Origin: Proteiniphilum sp.
GTDB taxonomy: Bacteria; Bacteroidota; Bacteroidia; Bacteroidales; Dysgonomonadaceae
Direction: 5' to 3'
DNA: 58,213 nucleotides
NCBI GenBank assembly: GCA_015478855.1
Contig: JADMKJ010000161.1
Location: forward strand, 14,523-72,735
The notes beneath the pieces were generated by a model. That model did not search any database. It was not told the DNA's origin and saw nothing but the letters and a program-made list of their open reading frames with translations. The translations under genes were made by a program, and so were the position numbers. Shown piece by piece: positions 18,384-27,685 of the stretch; positions within the stretch are counted from its first letter, which is position 1; each line of letters starts with the position of its first letter.

Positions 18384-20807
18384 ATGGGATCAAAAAGAAC
18401 ACCTGAACAACGGATAAGGATAAAAATCGGGTTGATACTGATTGTCATCATCCTCTATTTTACGGGATTATTCATCTATACCTATATTTTCAAGCAGCAC
18501 ATTGACAAGCAGAAGCAGGAGATGATCAATGCCAACAATGTCTTGACCTACAGCAATCAGTTGATTGTATCAGTACAGCAGGCTCAGGATATGCTAAACA
18601 ATTACCTGGTCTCACCGCAAAGAATATTTCAACAGCAATATGATTCCATCCGAACCGATATATCCGGGCAAATAGCGCAAATCAAGCGTGTCTCAAAAGA
18701 AAATGAGAAGGATATTTTGCTGGAAGATATCGATTCACTGCTCCGGGAGAAGAACAGAATTGTGAATAAGCTCGTAAGGCAGTTCCGGTCGCAGAATCCC
18801 CTGATTGAACTCGACAGGAAAATTGAGAACTACGATACTATCATCCAGGACTCGATCGTGGTGACCACAAGCAAGGATACCACAATGGTTTCAAAACAGC
18901 GGAAGGATTTCTGGAGTCGTCTTAAGAATTTAATTGATCCGAAATATGCTCCCGACACGACGTTAACCATTTCACGTACGGAACAGGAGGCAAGATCCAC
19001 ATCAAGAGTTGACACGGTGATGTATGCCGATCTGAAGAACATCACACAGGAGGCATCAAAGACCTATTCCACACAAATAGAGGGCATAGAAAGACAGGTG
19101 CGCGAACTGATTCTCGCAGAACAAAACATCTCTCTGGGCATATCCAGGCTCATCACCCGTTACTATAACGAGGCGATAGAAACCTCAAAGGAGGGAACAG
19201 AGAACAGTGAATCACTTACACAGAGGATCTTTTCTTTTGCACTTACCGTGGGAGCAGTCTCACTGCTGTTGATCCTGGTTATCATCTTCCTGATCATTGA
19301 TGATCTTAACAAGGGACAAAAAGCACGCATCGACCTGGCAAAAGAGAAGCAACACACCGAAGAGTTGATTGAGAGCCGCCATAAGCTCCTGTTGTCCGTA
19401 TCACATGATATCAAAACACCACTCAGCTCCATCATGGGCTATATGGAGATGTGGGATACGGACGATGTCCCGGAAGAGAGACAACGACAGCTCACATCGG
19501 CACGGAACTCAGGCAGGCACATACTGAGCATGCTTGGCAACCTGCTTGAGTTCTCCCGCCTGGAGCGCAACAAGGGTGAGATGCATTACAGCCGGTTCGA
19601 GCTGATGGAACTGATCAATGATGTGATCAATATGTTCAGGCCCTTCACAGAGGAGAAAGAGCTACACCTGGAATTGGAGAACATGACCTCATCTCCGTTT
19701 TTCGTTGAGACAGATTACACCCTTCTCAAACAGATACTTGTCAACGTCACCTCCAATGCGGTCAAATACACGCTTCAGGGAAGTGTACGTATCCGGCTGG
19801 AGTACGCCCAGCAGCTCATCTTTACTATCACTGACACAGGGATAGGTATTGACCGGGAGGATCTGGAGAAAATATTCAGACCGTTCTCCCGCATCAAGAA
19901 CCCGTTGAAAGCGGAAGGTAACGGTTTCGGCCTGTATGTGACCAGGGGACTTGTAGACTCACTGAAGGGTGAGATTACAATTACCTCGGAAAAAGGAAAA
20001 GGCACCAGCGTGACAATCAGGTTGCCTTTGTCACGACTTGATCCTCAGCAATATGCGGCAAATGAGCTGCAGCCTATGATGAACAGCAGCCTCATTGAGA
20101 AGGTTCTACTCTTTGAAGATGATGCCTCACTGGGGAACATGTTGAAAGAATTCCTTCTTCAAAAAGGATATAAGGTGAAACTGTGTAGCAATACGCGTGA
20201 TGTAAAAGGTTTCCTGCGACTCATCTCCTCTTTCGATATTGTGTTCACCGATATGCAGATGATGCAAATCACCGGGATTGATATTCTCCGTGAGATAAGA
20301 AAAAGTGATATGGCTATTCCTGTCTGGCTCATGACAGCCTATGATGAGTATACTTCGGAGAAGGCGGTGGAGGAAGGATTCACGGGACTGATCACCAAAC
20401 CAATCAGGATGAGCAGGCTCACTGAGATCCTTTCCATCTCTGCACACCAGGAAGAGAGGGAGGAGGTTTTCAATGGGAGATTTCCCAAACTGACCACATT
20501 ATTTCACAACGACGTGCAGGTGATCAAAGATATATTGGCAACATTTGTTGAGACATCGGAGAAAGACAGGGAGGCATTGACTGAGCTGATCAACAGAAAC
20601 GACTTTAAAAATGCACAGGCGCTCTGCCACAGGATATATCCGTTTTTCAGTCAGCTTGATGCTGATCATCTTTGCGGACCATTACGTAAAATGGATAGAT
20701 TAAGAGGCAGCGAGGAGGACTCCTATCCTGCATGGGCAGAGGAGTTAAGGGAATCAATAGAACAGATCGGCGAGTTCGCAGAGCAAATCAGGAAAGAGTA
20801 TTTATAA
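18384..20807 (+). CDS. Hybrid histidine kinase (sensor, HisKA, HATPase, receiver, HPt)
   Basis: 807 residues. A membrane helix near 13-34, a mostly helical periplasmic region (about 35-280, coiled-coil-like and without a recognised ligand domain) and a second helix at about 283-305 form the sensor. The kinase core has the phospho-acceptor His341 in SVSHDIKTPLS and the ATP lid DTGIGIDREDLEKIFRPF. A receiver domain follows with Asp623 (FTDMQM) and the conserved TAYDEY and KPI ends. The last 100 residues resemble an HPt with His749 (ALCHRIY). So the whole His-Asp-His relay lies in one chain. A final separate receiver is expected, and the NtrC-class regulator encoded convergently next door is the obvious candidate partner. 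Confidence 0.9.
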   Translation: MGSKRTPEQRIRIKIGLILIVIILYFTGLFIYTYIFKQHIDKQKQEMINANNVLTYSNQLIVSVQQAQDMLNNYLVSPQRIFQQQYDSIRTDISGQIAQIKRVSKENEKDILLEDIDSLLREKNRIVNKLVRQFRSQNPLIELDRKIENYDTIIQDSIVVTTSKDTTMVSKQRKDFWSRLKNLIDPKYAPDTTLTISRTEQEARSTSRVDTVMYADLKNITQEASKTYSTQIEGIERQVRELILAEQNISLGISRLITRYYNEAIETSKEGTENSESLTQRIFSFALTVGAVSLLLILVIIFLIIDDLNKGQKARIDLAKEKQHTEELIESRHKLLLSVSHDIKTPLSSIMGYMEMWDTDDVPEERQRQLTSARNSGRHILSMLGNLLEFSRLERNKGEMHYSRFELMELINDVINMFRPFTEEKELHLELENMTSSPFFVETDYTLLKQILVNVTSNAVKYTLQGSVRIRLEYAQQLIFTITDTGIGIDREDLEKIFRPFSRIKNPLKAEGNGFGLYVTRGLVDSLKGEITITSEKGKGTSVTIRLPLSRLDPQQYAANELQPMMNSSLIEKVLLFEDDASLGNMLKEFLLQKGYKVKLCSNTRDVKGFLRLISSFDIVFTDMQMMQITGIDILREIRKSDMAIPVWLMTAYDEYTSEKAVEEGFTGLITKPIRMSRLTEILSISAHQEEREEVFNGRFPKLTTLFHNDVQVIKDILATFVETSEKDREALTELINRNDFKNAQALCHRIYPFFSQLDADHLCGPLRKMDRLRGSEEDSYPAWAEELRESIEQIGEFAEQIRKEYL

Positions 20808-20863
20808 ACTTTCGCTTTTCATTAGAATAGTCCTGCCACTGCAGTGGTCACCGGCAAAGTGCA

Positions 20864-22219
20864 TTACAGACTGATGTTGTAGAGGTGAATCTTATTGTAG
20901 AGCGTTTTCCGGTCTATGTGAAGCAACCGGGCGGCTTTCGTCTTGTTACCGTTCACCCTCTCCAGTGCCCTGATTATCTTCTCCTTCTCTTTCTCAGGTT
21001 CGGGATAAAGTGTTTCCTCGATCACATTTTCATGCTTTTCCTTCTTTTCGGCTAACAGGGGCAGACTGTCCAATGTAATGGATTCACCTGCCGAAAAGAG
21101 GACTGCACGACGGATCACATTGCGCAACTCTCTCAGATTTCCTGGCCATGCGTAACTCTGCAACTGCAAGAGCGCTTCCGGTGAAACTGATTGCACCTTT
21201 TTATTAAGCTCTCTGTTTGCCTCTTCCCTGAAATGATCGGCATACAACGAAATATCCTCCCGGCAGGATCGTAATGGAGGGACACTGATCATAAACTCAT
21301 TCAGCCGGTGATACAGGTCTTCCCTGAAGCGTCCTTCTTCTATGGCTTTCTCCAGATCTTCATTTGTCGCGGTAATGATTCGCACATCCACAGGTATATC
21401 GGATGAGGTGCCCACGGGCCTTACTTTTTTCTCCTGCAAAGCACGCAGCATCTGCATCTGCACACCGTAGGGCAGATTACCCACTTCATCAAGGAAGAGT
21501 GTCCCACCGCTGGCAGCTGAGAAAAACCCTGTTTTATTCTCTATGGCAGAAGTGAAAGATCCTTTCTTATGACCGAAAAGTTCACTCGGAGCGAGTTCCA
21601 TCGACAGGCTGCCACAGTCTACAGCCACAAAAGGACTGTCGGCACGTACGCTTCTGTTATGGATCAGTTGCGCTACATGCTCCTTGCCCGTGCCGCTTTC
21701 TCCCGCGATCATCACAGCCAGCTGTGTGGGTGCTACCAGGTCAATATATGAATACATCTGGGTTGAAAGGGGACTGCTCCCAAAAACGATCGTTTCTTCG
21801 CCGAGACGCTCACTGTTTTCAGATGACTGTTTTTGCCGTGGAGGAGTTGCTTCATTTGCCGATTCAAAAGCCGCTTCAATCTTCTGCGTGAGGAGTGAGG
21901 GGTTGATCGGTTTTTCCAGGTAATCAAAAGCACCCAGTTTGATAGCCGATACAGCGGTCTGTATCTCACCGTAGCCCGTCATGATGATAACAGGTGTCGA
22001 CAGACCACTTTCGTTCAGCCAGGTCAGCAGCATGATACCGTCACCATCAGGCAGGCGCAGATCAGACAGGATGACCCTGTATGCTGTTTTGGCCAGTTCC
22101 TCCTGTGCTGCCACCATGCCGGCGCATAAAGTAACTGAAAAACCGTTCCTCTCGAACCACTTCTGAAGCATGGCACCGAAAGAACGATCATCTTCTACTA
22201 TTAATATTCTCTCGTTCAC
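20864..22219 (-). CDS. NtrC-family sigma-54-dependent response regulator
   Basis: 451 residues with the canonical order. Receiver 1-118 has phospho-acceptor Asp53 (LSDLRLPDGDG). The AAA+ domain (about 146-370) has Walker A GESGTGKE and Walker B GGTLFLDEVGN. A Fis-type helix-turn-helix is at the C-terminus (NKTKAARLLHIDRKTLY). The sigma-54 contact loop reads GSFTSA at 220-225 instead of GAFTGA, keeping the key Phe-Thr. Such proteins bind enhancer DNA and activate RpoN promoters. It is convergent with the hybrid kinase (57 bp apart), the likely phosphodonor. The near-consensus TATCTTTA at 22242-22249 may be its promoter. Confidence 0.9.
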   Translation of the reverse strand: MNERILIVEDDRSFGAMLQKWFERNGFSVTLCAGMVAAQEELAKTAYRVILSDLRLPDGDGIMLLTWLNESGLSTPVIIMTGYGEIQTAVSAIKLGAFDYLEKPINPSLLTQKIEAAFESANEATPPRQKQSSENSERLGEETIVFGSSPLSTQMYSYIDLVAPTQLAVMIAGESGTGKEHVAQLIHNRSVRADSPFVAVDCGSLSMELAPSELFGHKKGSFTSAIENKTGFFSAASGGTLFLDEVGNLPYGVQMQMLRALQEKKVRPVGTSSDIPVDVRIITATNEDLEKAIEEGRFREDLYHRLNEFMISVPPLRSCREDISLYADHFREEANRELNKKVQSVSPEALLQLQSYAWPGNLRELRNVIRRAVLFSAGESITLDSLPLLAEKKEKHENVIEETLYPEPEKEKEKIIRALERVNGNKTKAARLLHIDRKTLYNKIHLYNISL

Positions 22220-22387
22220 CTGTTATAAAAATGAGATGGCGTAAAGATAGCTTTTTTATTTATTTCCCAAAAAAACCTTCAATCTGATTGATGAAAGGTA
22301 ACATTTTTATATGCCTGATTAAGTTTTTTTAGCGGTTCAGAACCATTAAATCTATATTCCACATCCCTCAGGATGCAGAGAATGTAG

Positions 22388-22395
22388 TATATTTG
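22388..22395 (+). promoter_or_regulatory. -7 element (TATATTTG) for the M24 peptidase gene
   Basis: Exact TAnnTTTG match, 18 bp before the ATG at 22413, giving a very short leader. Confidence 0.45.
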
Positions 22396-22412
22396 AAAGA
22401 AACTTTCGTTCA

Positions 22413-23585
22413 ATGAACAATCTTCTTAAGAAAGAGACAGACACCAGGCTGAGAAAGCTGCAACAAACAATAAGTGTTGCGAATGCCGATGCATGCATCA
22501 TCACATCATCAGTCAACCAGTTTTGGCTTTGCGGTTTTATCTTTGACGGATACTTGTTGCTGTTTCCGGAAGGTGATCCGGTACTGTTTGTGAAACGTCC
22601 TGCCGGCATCACTGATGAGAGAGTGCAACAGATCCGTAAGCCGGAACAGATTCCTGATATGCTTCGTGAGGCTGATCTGTCTTTACCTAAACGTGTTCTG
22701 ATAGAGAGCGACCTGCTCAGCTACAGCAGCGTCATGCGTCTGCAGGCAGCACTGGAGATGCCTGAAGTGATCAATGTCTCGGGAGAGTTACGGCGATTAC
22801 GTGCGGTGAAATCGGAATATGAACTGAATCAGATACGTGAAAGCTCCCGGATTCATACCAAAGTGTATGAGCTGATCCCGTCATTGTACCGCAGGGGGAT
22901 GACCGACCTGGAACTGCAGATCGAGATCGAGCGGGAGATGCGTCGCCATGGTTCGGTGGGCATCTTCCGGTCATTCGGTGAGAACATGGATATCTTTATG
23001 GGCAGCATGCTTGCCGGCGACAATGCCCAGGCAGTCTCTCCTTTCGACTACGCACTGGGGGGTGCCGGCATCTCACCGTTGCTGCCGTTAGGTGCCAATG
23101 GCACGAAGATGCAGCCGGGGATGACGTTGATGGTAGATATGGCGGGCAACTACCGCCCATGGATGGACGACATGAGCCGCACCTATGCCATTGAGGAGGC
23201 TCCCCTTCTCGCCCGGGAGGCGCATCAGCTCTCCATTGATATTGTCCGTACCATAGAACAGACCACGATGGCAGGCACTCACTGTGCCGCCCTCTACCTC
23301 CTGGCGGAGGAGATGGTGCAGGCGAAGGGAATGCAACGCTATTTCATGGGCACCAGCCAGCAGGCGAAATTTATCGGTCACGGTGTAGGGCTTGAGATCA
23401 ACGAGCCACCAGTGCTGACACCCCGCTCAAAGGAGATTCTCGTATCGGGTATGGCGATTGCCCTGGAGCCCAAGTTCGTGCTTCCCGGTATCGGTCCCGT
23501 GGGAATCGAAAACAGCTATATCGTCCATGAGAATGGGCTGGAGAAGATCACTCTCTGTGACGAATCACTCATGCTGTTATCATAA
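22413..23585 (+). CDS. M24-family peptidase, Xaa-Pro aminopeptidase type
   Basis: 390 residues. Residues about 10-130 form the creatinase-like N-terminal domain, and about 140-390 the pita-bread metallopeptidase. The five metal ligands can be placed: Asp in MVDMAGNYRPW, Asp in MDDMSRTY, His in KFIGHGVGLEINE, Glu in IALEPKF, and Glu in PVGIENSYI. The protein should remove N-terminal residues preceding proline from peptides in the cytoplasm. No signal peptide is seen. It stands alone between two leftward units and ends 33 bp before the stop of the convergent GH76 gene. Confidence 0.88.
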   Translation: MNNLLKKETDTRLRKLQQTISVANADACIITSSVNQFWLCGFIFDGYLLLFPEGDPVLFVKRPAGITDERVQQIRKPEQIPDMLREADLSLPKRVLIESDLLSYSSVMRLQAALEMPEVINVSGELRRLRAVKSEYELNQIRESSRIHTKVYELIPSLYRRGMTDLELQIEIEREMRRHGSVGIFRSFGENMDIFMGSMLAGDNAQAVSPFDYALGGAGISPLLPLGANGTKMQPGMTLMVDMAGNYRPWMDDMSRTYAIEEAPLLAREAHQLSIDIVRTIEQTTMAGTHCAALYLLAEEMVQAKGMQRYFMGTSQQAKFIGHGVGLEINEPPVLTPRSKEILVSGMAIALEPKFVLPGIGPVGIENSYIVHENGLEKITLCDESLMLLS

Positions 23586-23618
23586 AGGCAGGTTGCGTGG
23601 ATCAAAAACAGTTGGGGC

Positions 23619-25073
23619 TTACGATCTTTTATTTGTCAGTTCGTATCGTGATAACAAAGCATACTCCGCCGCGAATGTAAAGGTAAACATCCCTTCTGTC
23701 TTGTTGTTGCTATTGTCGTGACTCCATCCCCTCAGCAGGTTTGTGGGAAGAAATCCTTCAAAGAGAAAGTGCTGATATCCATAATCCAGATTCTGCTGAA
23801 AAGTATCGATATAAATTGCCACATTCTTGCAGTAGGGGTAAAAATCAACATATCCCCGCATAAGCACACCATTGAACCAGTTTCTGAAACCGCTTATATC
23901 ATAGGTAAAATAACCCGGAAGCATTGTACTCTCCGTCGCAAAGTAGGTGAAGCTTGCATCAGACAATTCTGTTCCTTCATGTGAATACATTTCATCTCCC
24001 GTAACCCTGTAGAGATCTGCTGCCCCTGACAGCATTGTACCACTGTTGTAGCTGATGGCCGGACCTACCCTATCGTGGCATTTGATTCCTTGACGGTATG
24101 AAATGCCATCAATTGTTTCTGTCTGCGGACTACCAGGTGTGCATCCACCCATCATATCATCATAGACACCATCACTACGCAGCAGTGCCTTTTTTTGCCA
24201 TTCATAAATTTTCCTGGCAAAGGATAGATAATAGTCACTTTTCCTGCTCTTTACCGTTCTCCTGCTCTTCTTATCTGAAGGATCTATAAAACGATGCTCA
24301 ATCTCATCATTTTTATCCTGATAGTGTTCATGAAGCCAAACAAGGGGACTCACCATAGGTCCGTTACTGCAGGCATGTTTGGTAACATAACCGGGTCCCC
24401 AGGTGATGCCGCCGTTTTCGTTCCCGTTTTCATCAATAGTAGCATCCCATCCATCCAGCACGTATTCGGTCAGGTATTCCGCTTTTTCTAGATATTGTTT
24501 TTCGTTTGTCAGCTTATAAGACTCCAACAGTTCGCGCGCCAGCCACATCTGGTCATCATACACATTTTCAACCCCCTCCACTTTGGCATTACCTTTTGAT
24601 GCACCCCGGTTGACACCATACACTGTCCACTCTTTTGTCTGGGTATAAGAGGTCAACACAAATGTTCCCAAATAAAAATCAGCATTTTCATACAATTCTC
24701 TTAGCTGGTCCGCATAACGGTTAAAATGCAGATTATACAATGTCTCATTACCCACCTCTTTCCCTGCTTGTAAAGCGTGCAGGATGGCATTGACAGCCTC
24801 AATGGCACTTGTATACATCCATACACTTCCCACTTCATCCGAAAGGGTATCGGTATAAGGATTATAATACCGGGACAGAACCATTCCATCACCCGAAAAA
24901 TGAACTTTCATTGCAATATCAACCAGTTCCATGGCACGGCTAAGGTTTCTTTCGGCTAAACTTTCCACTGGCAAAGATAAGTGTGGATTACTACTTTGTG
25001 CCACTTTCATACCAAAGGATACTGGTTTAAAAAGGCATAGGATAGTTATTATAAGAAACAGATTTTTTCGCAT
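23619..25073 (-). CDS. GH76 alpha-1,6-mannanase (first copy), secreted
   Basis: 484 residues with an N-terminal signal peptide (about 1-20, no clear lipobox). The (alpha/alpha)6 GH76 domain covers nearly the whole chain. The catalytic Asp pair is visible as VYDDQMW near residue 170, with supporting blocks GGITWGPGYVTKHACSN, SGTMLSGAADLYRVTG and GFRNWFNGVLMRGYVDFYP. GH76 enzymes cut the alpha-1,6 backbone of fungal-type mannan. It is closely related to the second GH76 gene at 35.5 kb, which looks like a lipoprotein. A terminator (25178-25209) and a promoter (25123-25130) separate it from the GH92 gene, so it is probably its own transcription unit. Its location is periplasm or exterior. Confidence 0.92.
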   Translation of the reverse strand: MRKNLFLIITILCLFKPVSFGMKVAQSSNPHLSLPVESLAERNLSRAMELVDIAMKVHFSGDGMVLSRYYNPYTDTLSDEVGSVWMYTSAIEAVNAILHALQAGKEVGNETLYNLHFNRYADQLRELYENADFYLGTFVLTSYTQTKEWTVYGVNRGASKGNAKVEGVENVYDDQMWLARELLESYKLTNEKQYLEKAEYLTEYVLDGWDATIDENGNENGGITWGPGYVTKHACSNGPMVSPLVWLHEHYQDKNDEIEHRFIDPSDKKSRRTVKSRKSDYYLSFARKIYEWQKKALLRSDGVYDDMMGGCTPGSPQTETIDGISYRQGIKCHDRVGPAISYNSGTMLSGAADLYRVTGDEMYSHEGTELSDASFTYFATESTMLPGYFTYDISGFRNWFNGVLMRGYVDFYPYCKNVAIYIDTFQQNLDYGYQHFLFEGFLPTNLLRGWSHDNSNNKTEGMFTFTFAAEYALLSRYELTNKRS

Positions 25074-25122
25074 ACAATTGCTTTATTTTCTATCGATAGT
25101 TCATATATTATCTAACGGAGTA

Positions 25123-25154
25123 CAAAATTACCTATTTAAAAAAACAAACACAAG
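25123..25154 (-). promoter_or_regulatory. Promoter of the first GH76 gene (-7 TAATTTTG)
   Basis: Minus-strand TAnnTTTG match at 25123-25130 with a near -33 box (CTTG, 25151-25154) exactly 20 bp away. It lies between the terminator and the GH76 start. Confidence 0.5.
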
Positions 25155-25177
25155 ACATTTGGATTCACAGTGACAAA

Positions 25178-25209
25178 AAAAAGCCCCATGGATTTCTCCG
25201 GGGCTTTTT
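25178..25209 (-). terminator. Rho-independent terminator after GH92
   Basis: A 10-bp stem (AAAAAGCCCC with GGGGCTTTTT) and a 12-nt loop, followed on the minus strand by a run of T. It ends the leftward PUL transcript after GH92. It closely resembles the hairpin at 58159-58188, including the TAAAGAAC that follows both on the plus strand. Confidence 0.85.
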
Positions 25210-25217
25210 CTAAAGAA

Positions 25218-25310
25218 CTGGTGTCTCGTCCTGAAATAGCATTACACAAAAAAGAACGCTATGAAAGAGACGGAAGTATTGTGTTACATTAAGCACACTC
25301 AAAGGGATGA
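25218..25310. other. Gap sequence between GH92 stop and terminator, possible IS-end relic
   Basis: A plus-strand frame of only 17 codons (from ATG at 25260, MKETEV...) is preceded by GGTGTCTCGTCCTGAAATAG and an imperfect inverted repeat (ATAGCATT ... AACGCTAT). The layout resembles the left end of an insertion sequence with the first codons of a transposase, but nothing more is present. Confidence 0.25.
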
Positions 25311-27599
25311 CTAGTCTCTCCTCTCTTTGCGTGAAAATGAATAGGGGAGATCTTCCTCTTCTGTTCCTCTCACCATGTTGGGAGTGGAATCCATCCTGAA
25401 CATAATCTCACCGCCATTCATAAACTCCTCGTGACTAAGGTAGTTTTTGGTATATTTCTTACCGTTATGTTGCATCTCTTCAATATAACGGTTCTCCTTC
25501 ATATTATTATCTGCCTTGATCGTAAGTGTCTTCCCGTTCTCCAGATAGATCTCTGTAGATTGAAACAGCGGTGAACCAAGAATATATTGATCGCTCCCCG
25601 GGCATACCGGATAGAACCCCAGGGCAGAAAAAACGTACCATGCTGAGGTCTGTCCGTTATCCTCATCACCACAGTAGCCGTCGGGGTTGGCTGAATAGAG
25701 TTTATCCATGATCTCTCTGGACCAGTATTGTGCTTTCCATGGTTCACCTGCATAATTGTAAAGGTAAACCATATGCTGTATGGGTTGGTTACCATGAGCA
25801 TACTGCCCCATATCCATCACCTGCATCTCTCTCATTTCGTGTATCATGGAGCGACTCTTCATCCCCTCCGACCCGGGAATAAGAAAGACAGAGTCGAGCA
25901 TCTCCACAAATGTCTTCCTTCCTCCCATAAGGTCTATCAGACCCTGCGGATCATGAAAGACGGACCATGAGTAGTGCCAGCTGTTACCCTCTGTAAAATC
26001 GCGGCTCCAGTCAGTAGGATTAAACTCTGCTGAAAAAGAGCCCTCCTCGGTACGACCTGCCATCAGTTTGTTGGCAGGGTTATAGAGATTCTTATAGTTC
26101 ATTGCCCTTCTGGCATAAACAGCTATCTCTTTCTCCGGTTTCCCCAGGGCTTTACCCAGACGGTAAATGGTCCAGTCATTATACGCATACTCAAGCGTGC
26201 GGGCCACATTCTGACTGACACCTACATTGTTGGGAATATATCCATATTTGTTGTAATACGCATATCCTGTTCTGCCTGATGCAGCCACAGTCGGATGCAC
26301 ATTGTTGGCTCCATGATTTACAGCTTCCCACAATGTTTCAATGTCATAGCCTCTTAACCCCTTGAGCCATGCATCAGCTACCACCGAAGCTGAGTTATTG
26401 CCTATCATTGTGTTGCGGTGGCCGGGGCTGGCCCATTCAGGTAGAAAACCGCTCTCTTTGTAGGCATTTACCAGTCCCTCCTGCATCTTCACATTCTGTG
26501 AAGGATAGACAAGGTTCAGGAAGGGAAACAGGCTTCTGAAGGTATCCCAGAAACCAGTGTCGGTAAACATGTAACCAGGCAGCACCTTGCCATTATAGGG
26601 ACTGTAGTGGTATACATTTCCTTCTGAATCGATCTCCGAGAGATTACGGGGAAAGAGCACCGTGCGATAGAGATTGGAATAAAATGTTCTGATATTGTCG
26701 ATATTGTCATCTTCCACCCTGATTCTCCCGAGCACTTCATTCCAGATGGCTTCACCCTTCTCCACGATAGTATCGAAAGAATCATCGCCCAGCTCCAGCA
26801 GGTTGAGCAACGACTGTTCTTCACTGATGAATGAAGAGGCAACGCTGGCAAGAATCTGTTCATTATTGGTTGTGTGAAAGCCTATAACAGCGCCGGCATG
26901 ATTGCCTGTGTACATTGTCTTATCACCGGTTATCACACCCTCCTTCACAGCCGCGTAATAGGTGAAGGGCTTATCAAAACGAATCACAAAATAGTTCCTG
27001 AAGTTTTCCGGAACACCACCGCTGTTACGGGTTGTATATCCTACAATCATCTGTTCCTCCGGAATGATCCGGATATGGGACCCTTTATCGAAGGCATCGA
27101 CAATGATAAAAGAGCTGTCACTCTCAGGAAATGTGAATCGGAACATGGCTGCCCGCTCGGTGGGAGTGATCTCGGTAGTCACATCATGATCGGCAAGATA
27201 AACACGGTAATAGTGGGGTTTGGCCACCTCCGTCTTGTGTGAGAACCAACTGGCCCTCTCATCCTCATTGAATACAGCCGCTCCCGTGACAGGCATCAAT
27301 GAGAACTGGCCGTAATCGTTCATCCATGGACTGGGCTGATGTGTCTGCTTGAATCCCCTGATCTTATCGGCATGGTAGGTATACATCCATCCGTTACCCA
27401 TCTTTCCGGTCTGTGGGGACCAGAAATTCATTCCCCACGGCAGGGCAATGGCGGGATAGGTATTTCCCGTGGAGAGTTCATACTTGGAATCGGTGCCCAC
27501 AAGTGTGTTCACATAATTGACAGGATTGAAATCCCGGGCATTTAGTGTGAGGATGATCCCTGTGAAAAAGAGCATACCCAACAAGAGAATTTTTTTCAT
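25311..27599 (-). CDS. GH92 exo-alpha-mannosidase
   Basis: 762 residues, the normal GH92 length, with an N-terminal signal peptide (about 1-21). GH92 enzymes are calcium-dependent, inverting alpha-mannosidases that remove mannose from side chains, most often alpha-1,2 and also alpha-1,3 links. Family blocks are visible: VNTLVGTDS near the start, GNTYPAIALPWGMNFWSPQTG, ASPGHRNTMIGNNSASVVADAW, EGNSWHYSWSVFHD, HGNQPIQHMVYLYNYAG and the acidic GDEDNGQTSAWYVFSALGFYP. It probably finishes the digestion started by GH76. The gene is the last of the leftward PUL transcript, 86 bp after the DUF1735 gene, and is followed by a terminator. Confidence 0.95.
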   Translation of the reverse strand: MKKILLLGMLFFTGIILTLNARDFNPVNYVNTLVGTDSKYELSTGNTYPAIALPWGMNFWSPQTGKMGNGWMYTYHADKIRGFKQTHQPSPWMNDYGQFSLMPVTGAAVFNEDERASWFSHKTEVAKPHYYRVYLADHDVTTEITPTERAAMFRFTFPESDSSFIIVDAFDKGSHIRIIPEEQMIVGYTTRNSGGVPENFRNYFVIRFDKPFTYYAAVKEGVITGDKTMYTGNHAGAVIGFHTTNNEQILASVASSFISEEQSLLNLLELGDDSFDTIVEKGEAIWNEVLGRIRVEDDNIDNIRTFYSNLYRTVLFPRNLSEIDSEGNVYHYSPYNGKVLPGYMFTDTGFWDTFRSLFPFLNLVYPSQNVKMQEGLVNAYKESGFLPEWASPGHRNTMIGNNSASVVADAWLKGLRGYDIETLWEAVNHGANNVHPTVAASGRTGYAYYNKYGYIPNNVGVSQNVARTLEYAYNDWTIYRLGKALGKPEKEIAVYARRAMNYKNLYNPANKLMAGRTEEGSFSAEFNPTDWSRDFTEGNSWHYSWSVFHDPQGLIDLMGGRKTFVEMLDSVFLIPGSEGMKSRSMIHEMREMQVMDMGQYAHGNQPIQHMVYLYNYAGEPWKAQYWSREIMDKLYSANPDGYCGDEDNGQTSAWYVFSALGFYPVCPGSDQYILGSPLFQSTEIYLENGKTLTIKADNNMKENRYIEEMQHNGKKYTKNYLSHEEFMNGGEIMFRMDSTPNMVRGTEEEDLPYSFSRKERRD

Positions 27600-27685
27600 C
27601 AGTCAGTTTTGATTATTGTTGTTTTATTTATTGTTTATTATCACTGTTACCGGCAGTTAATGTGTAAATACTACATATCATTGTT

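Noticed and set aside
20836-20847. Palindrome CCACTGCAGTGG between the kinase and NtrC genes
   Set aside because: It is short with no loop or T-tract; it may contribute to termination but cannot be supported as a site.
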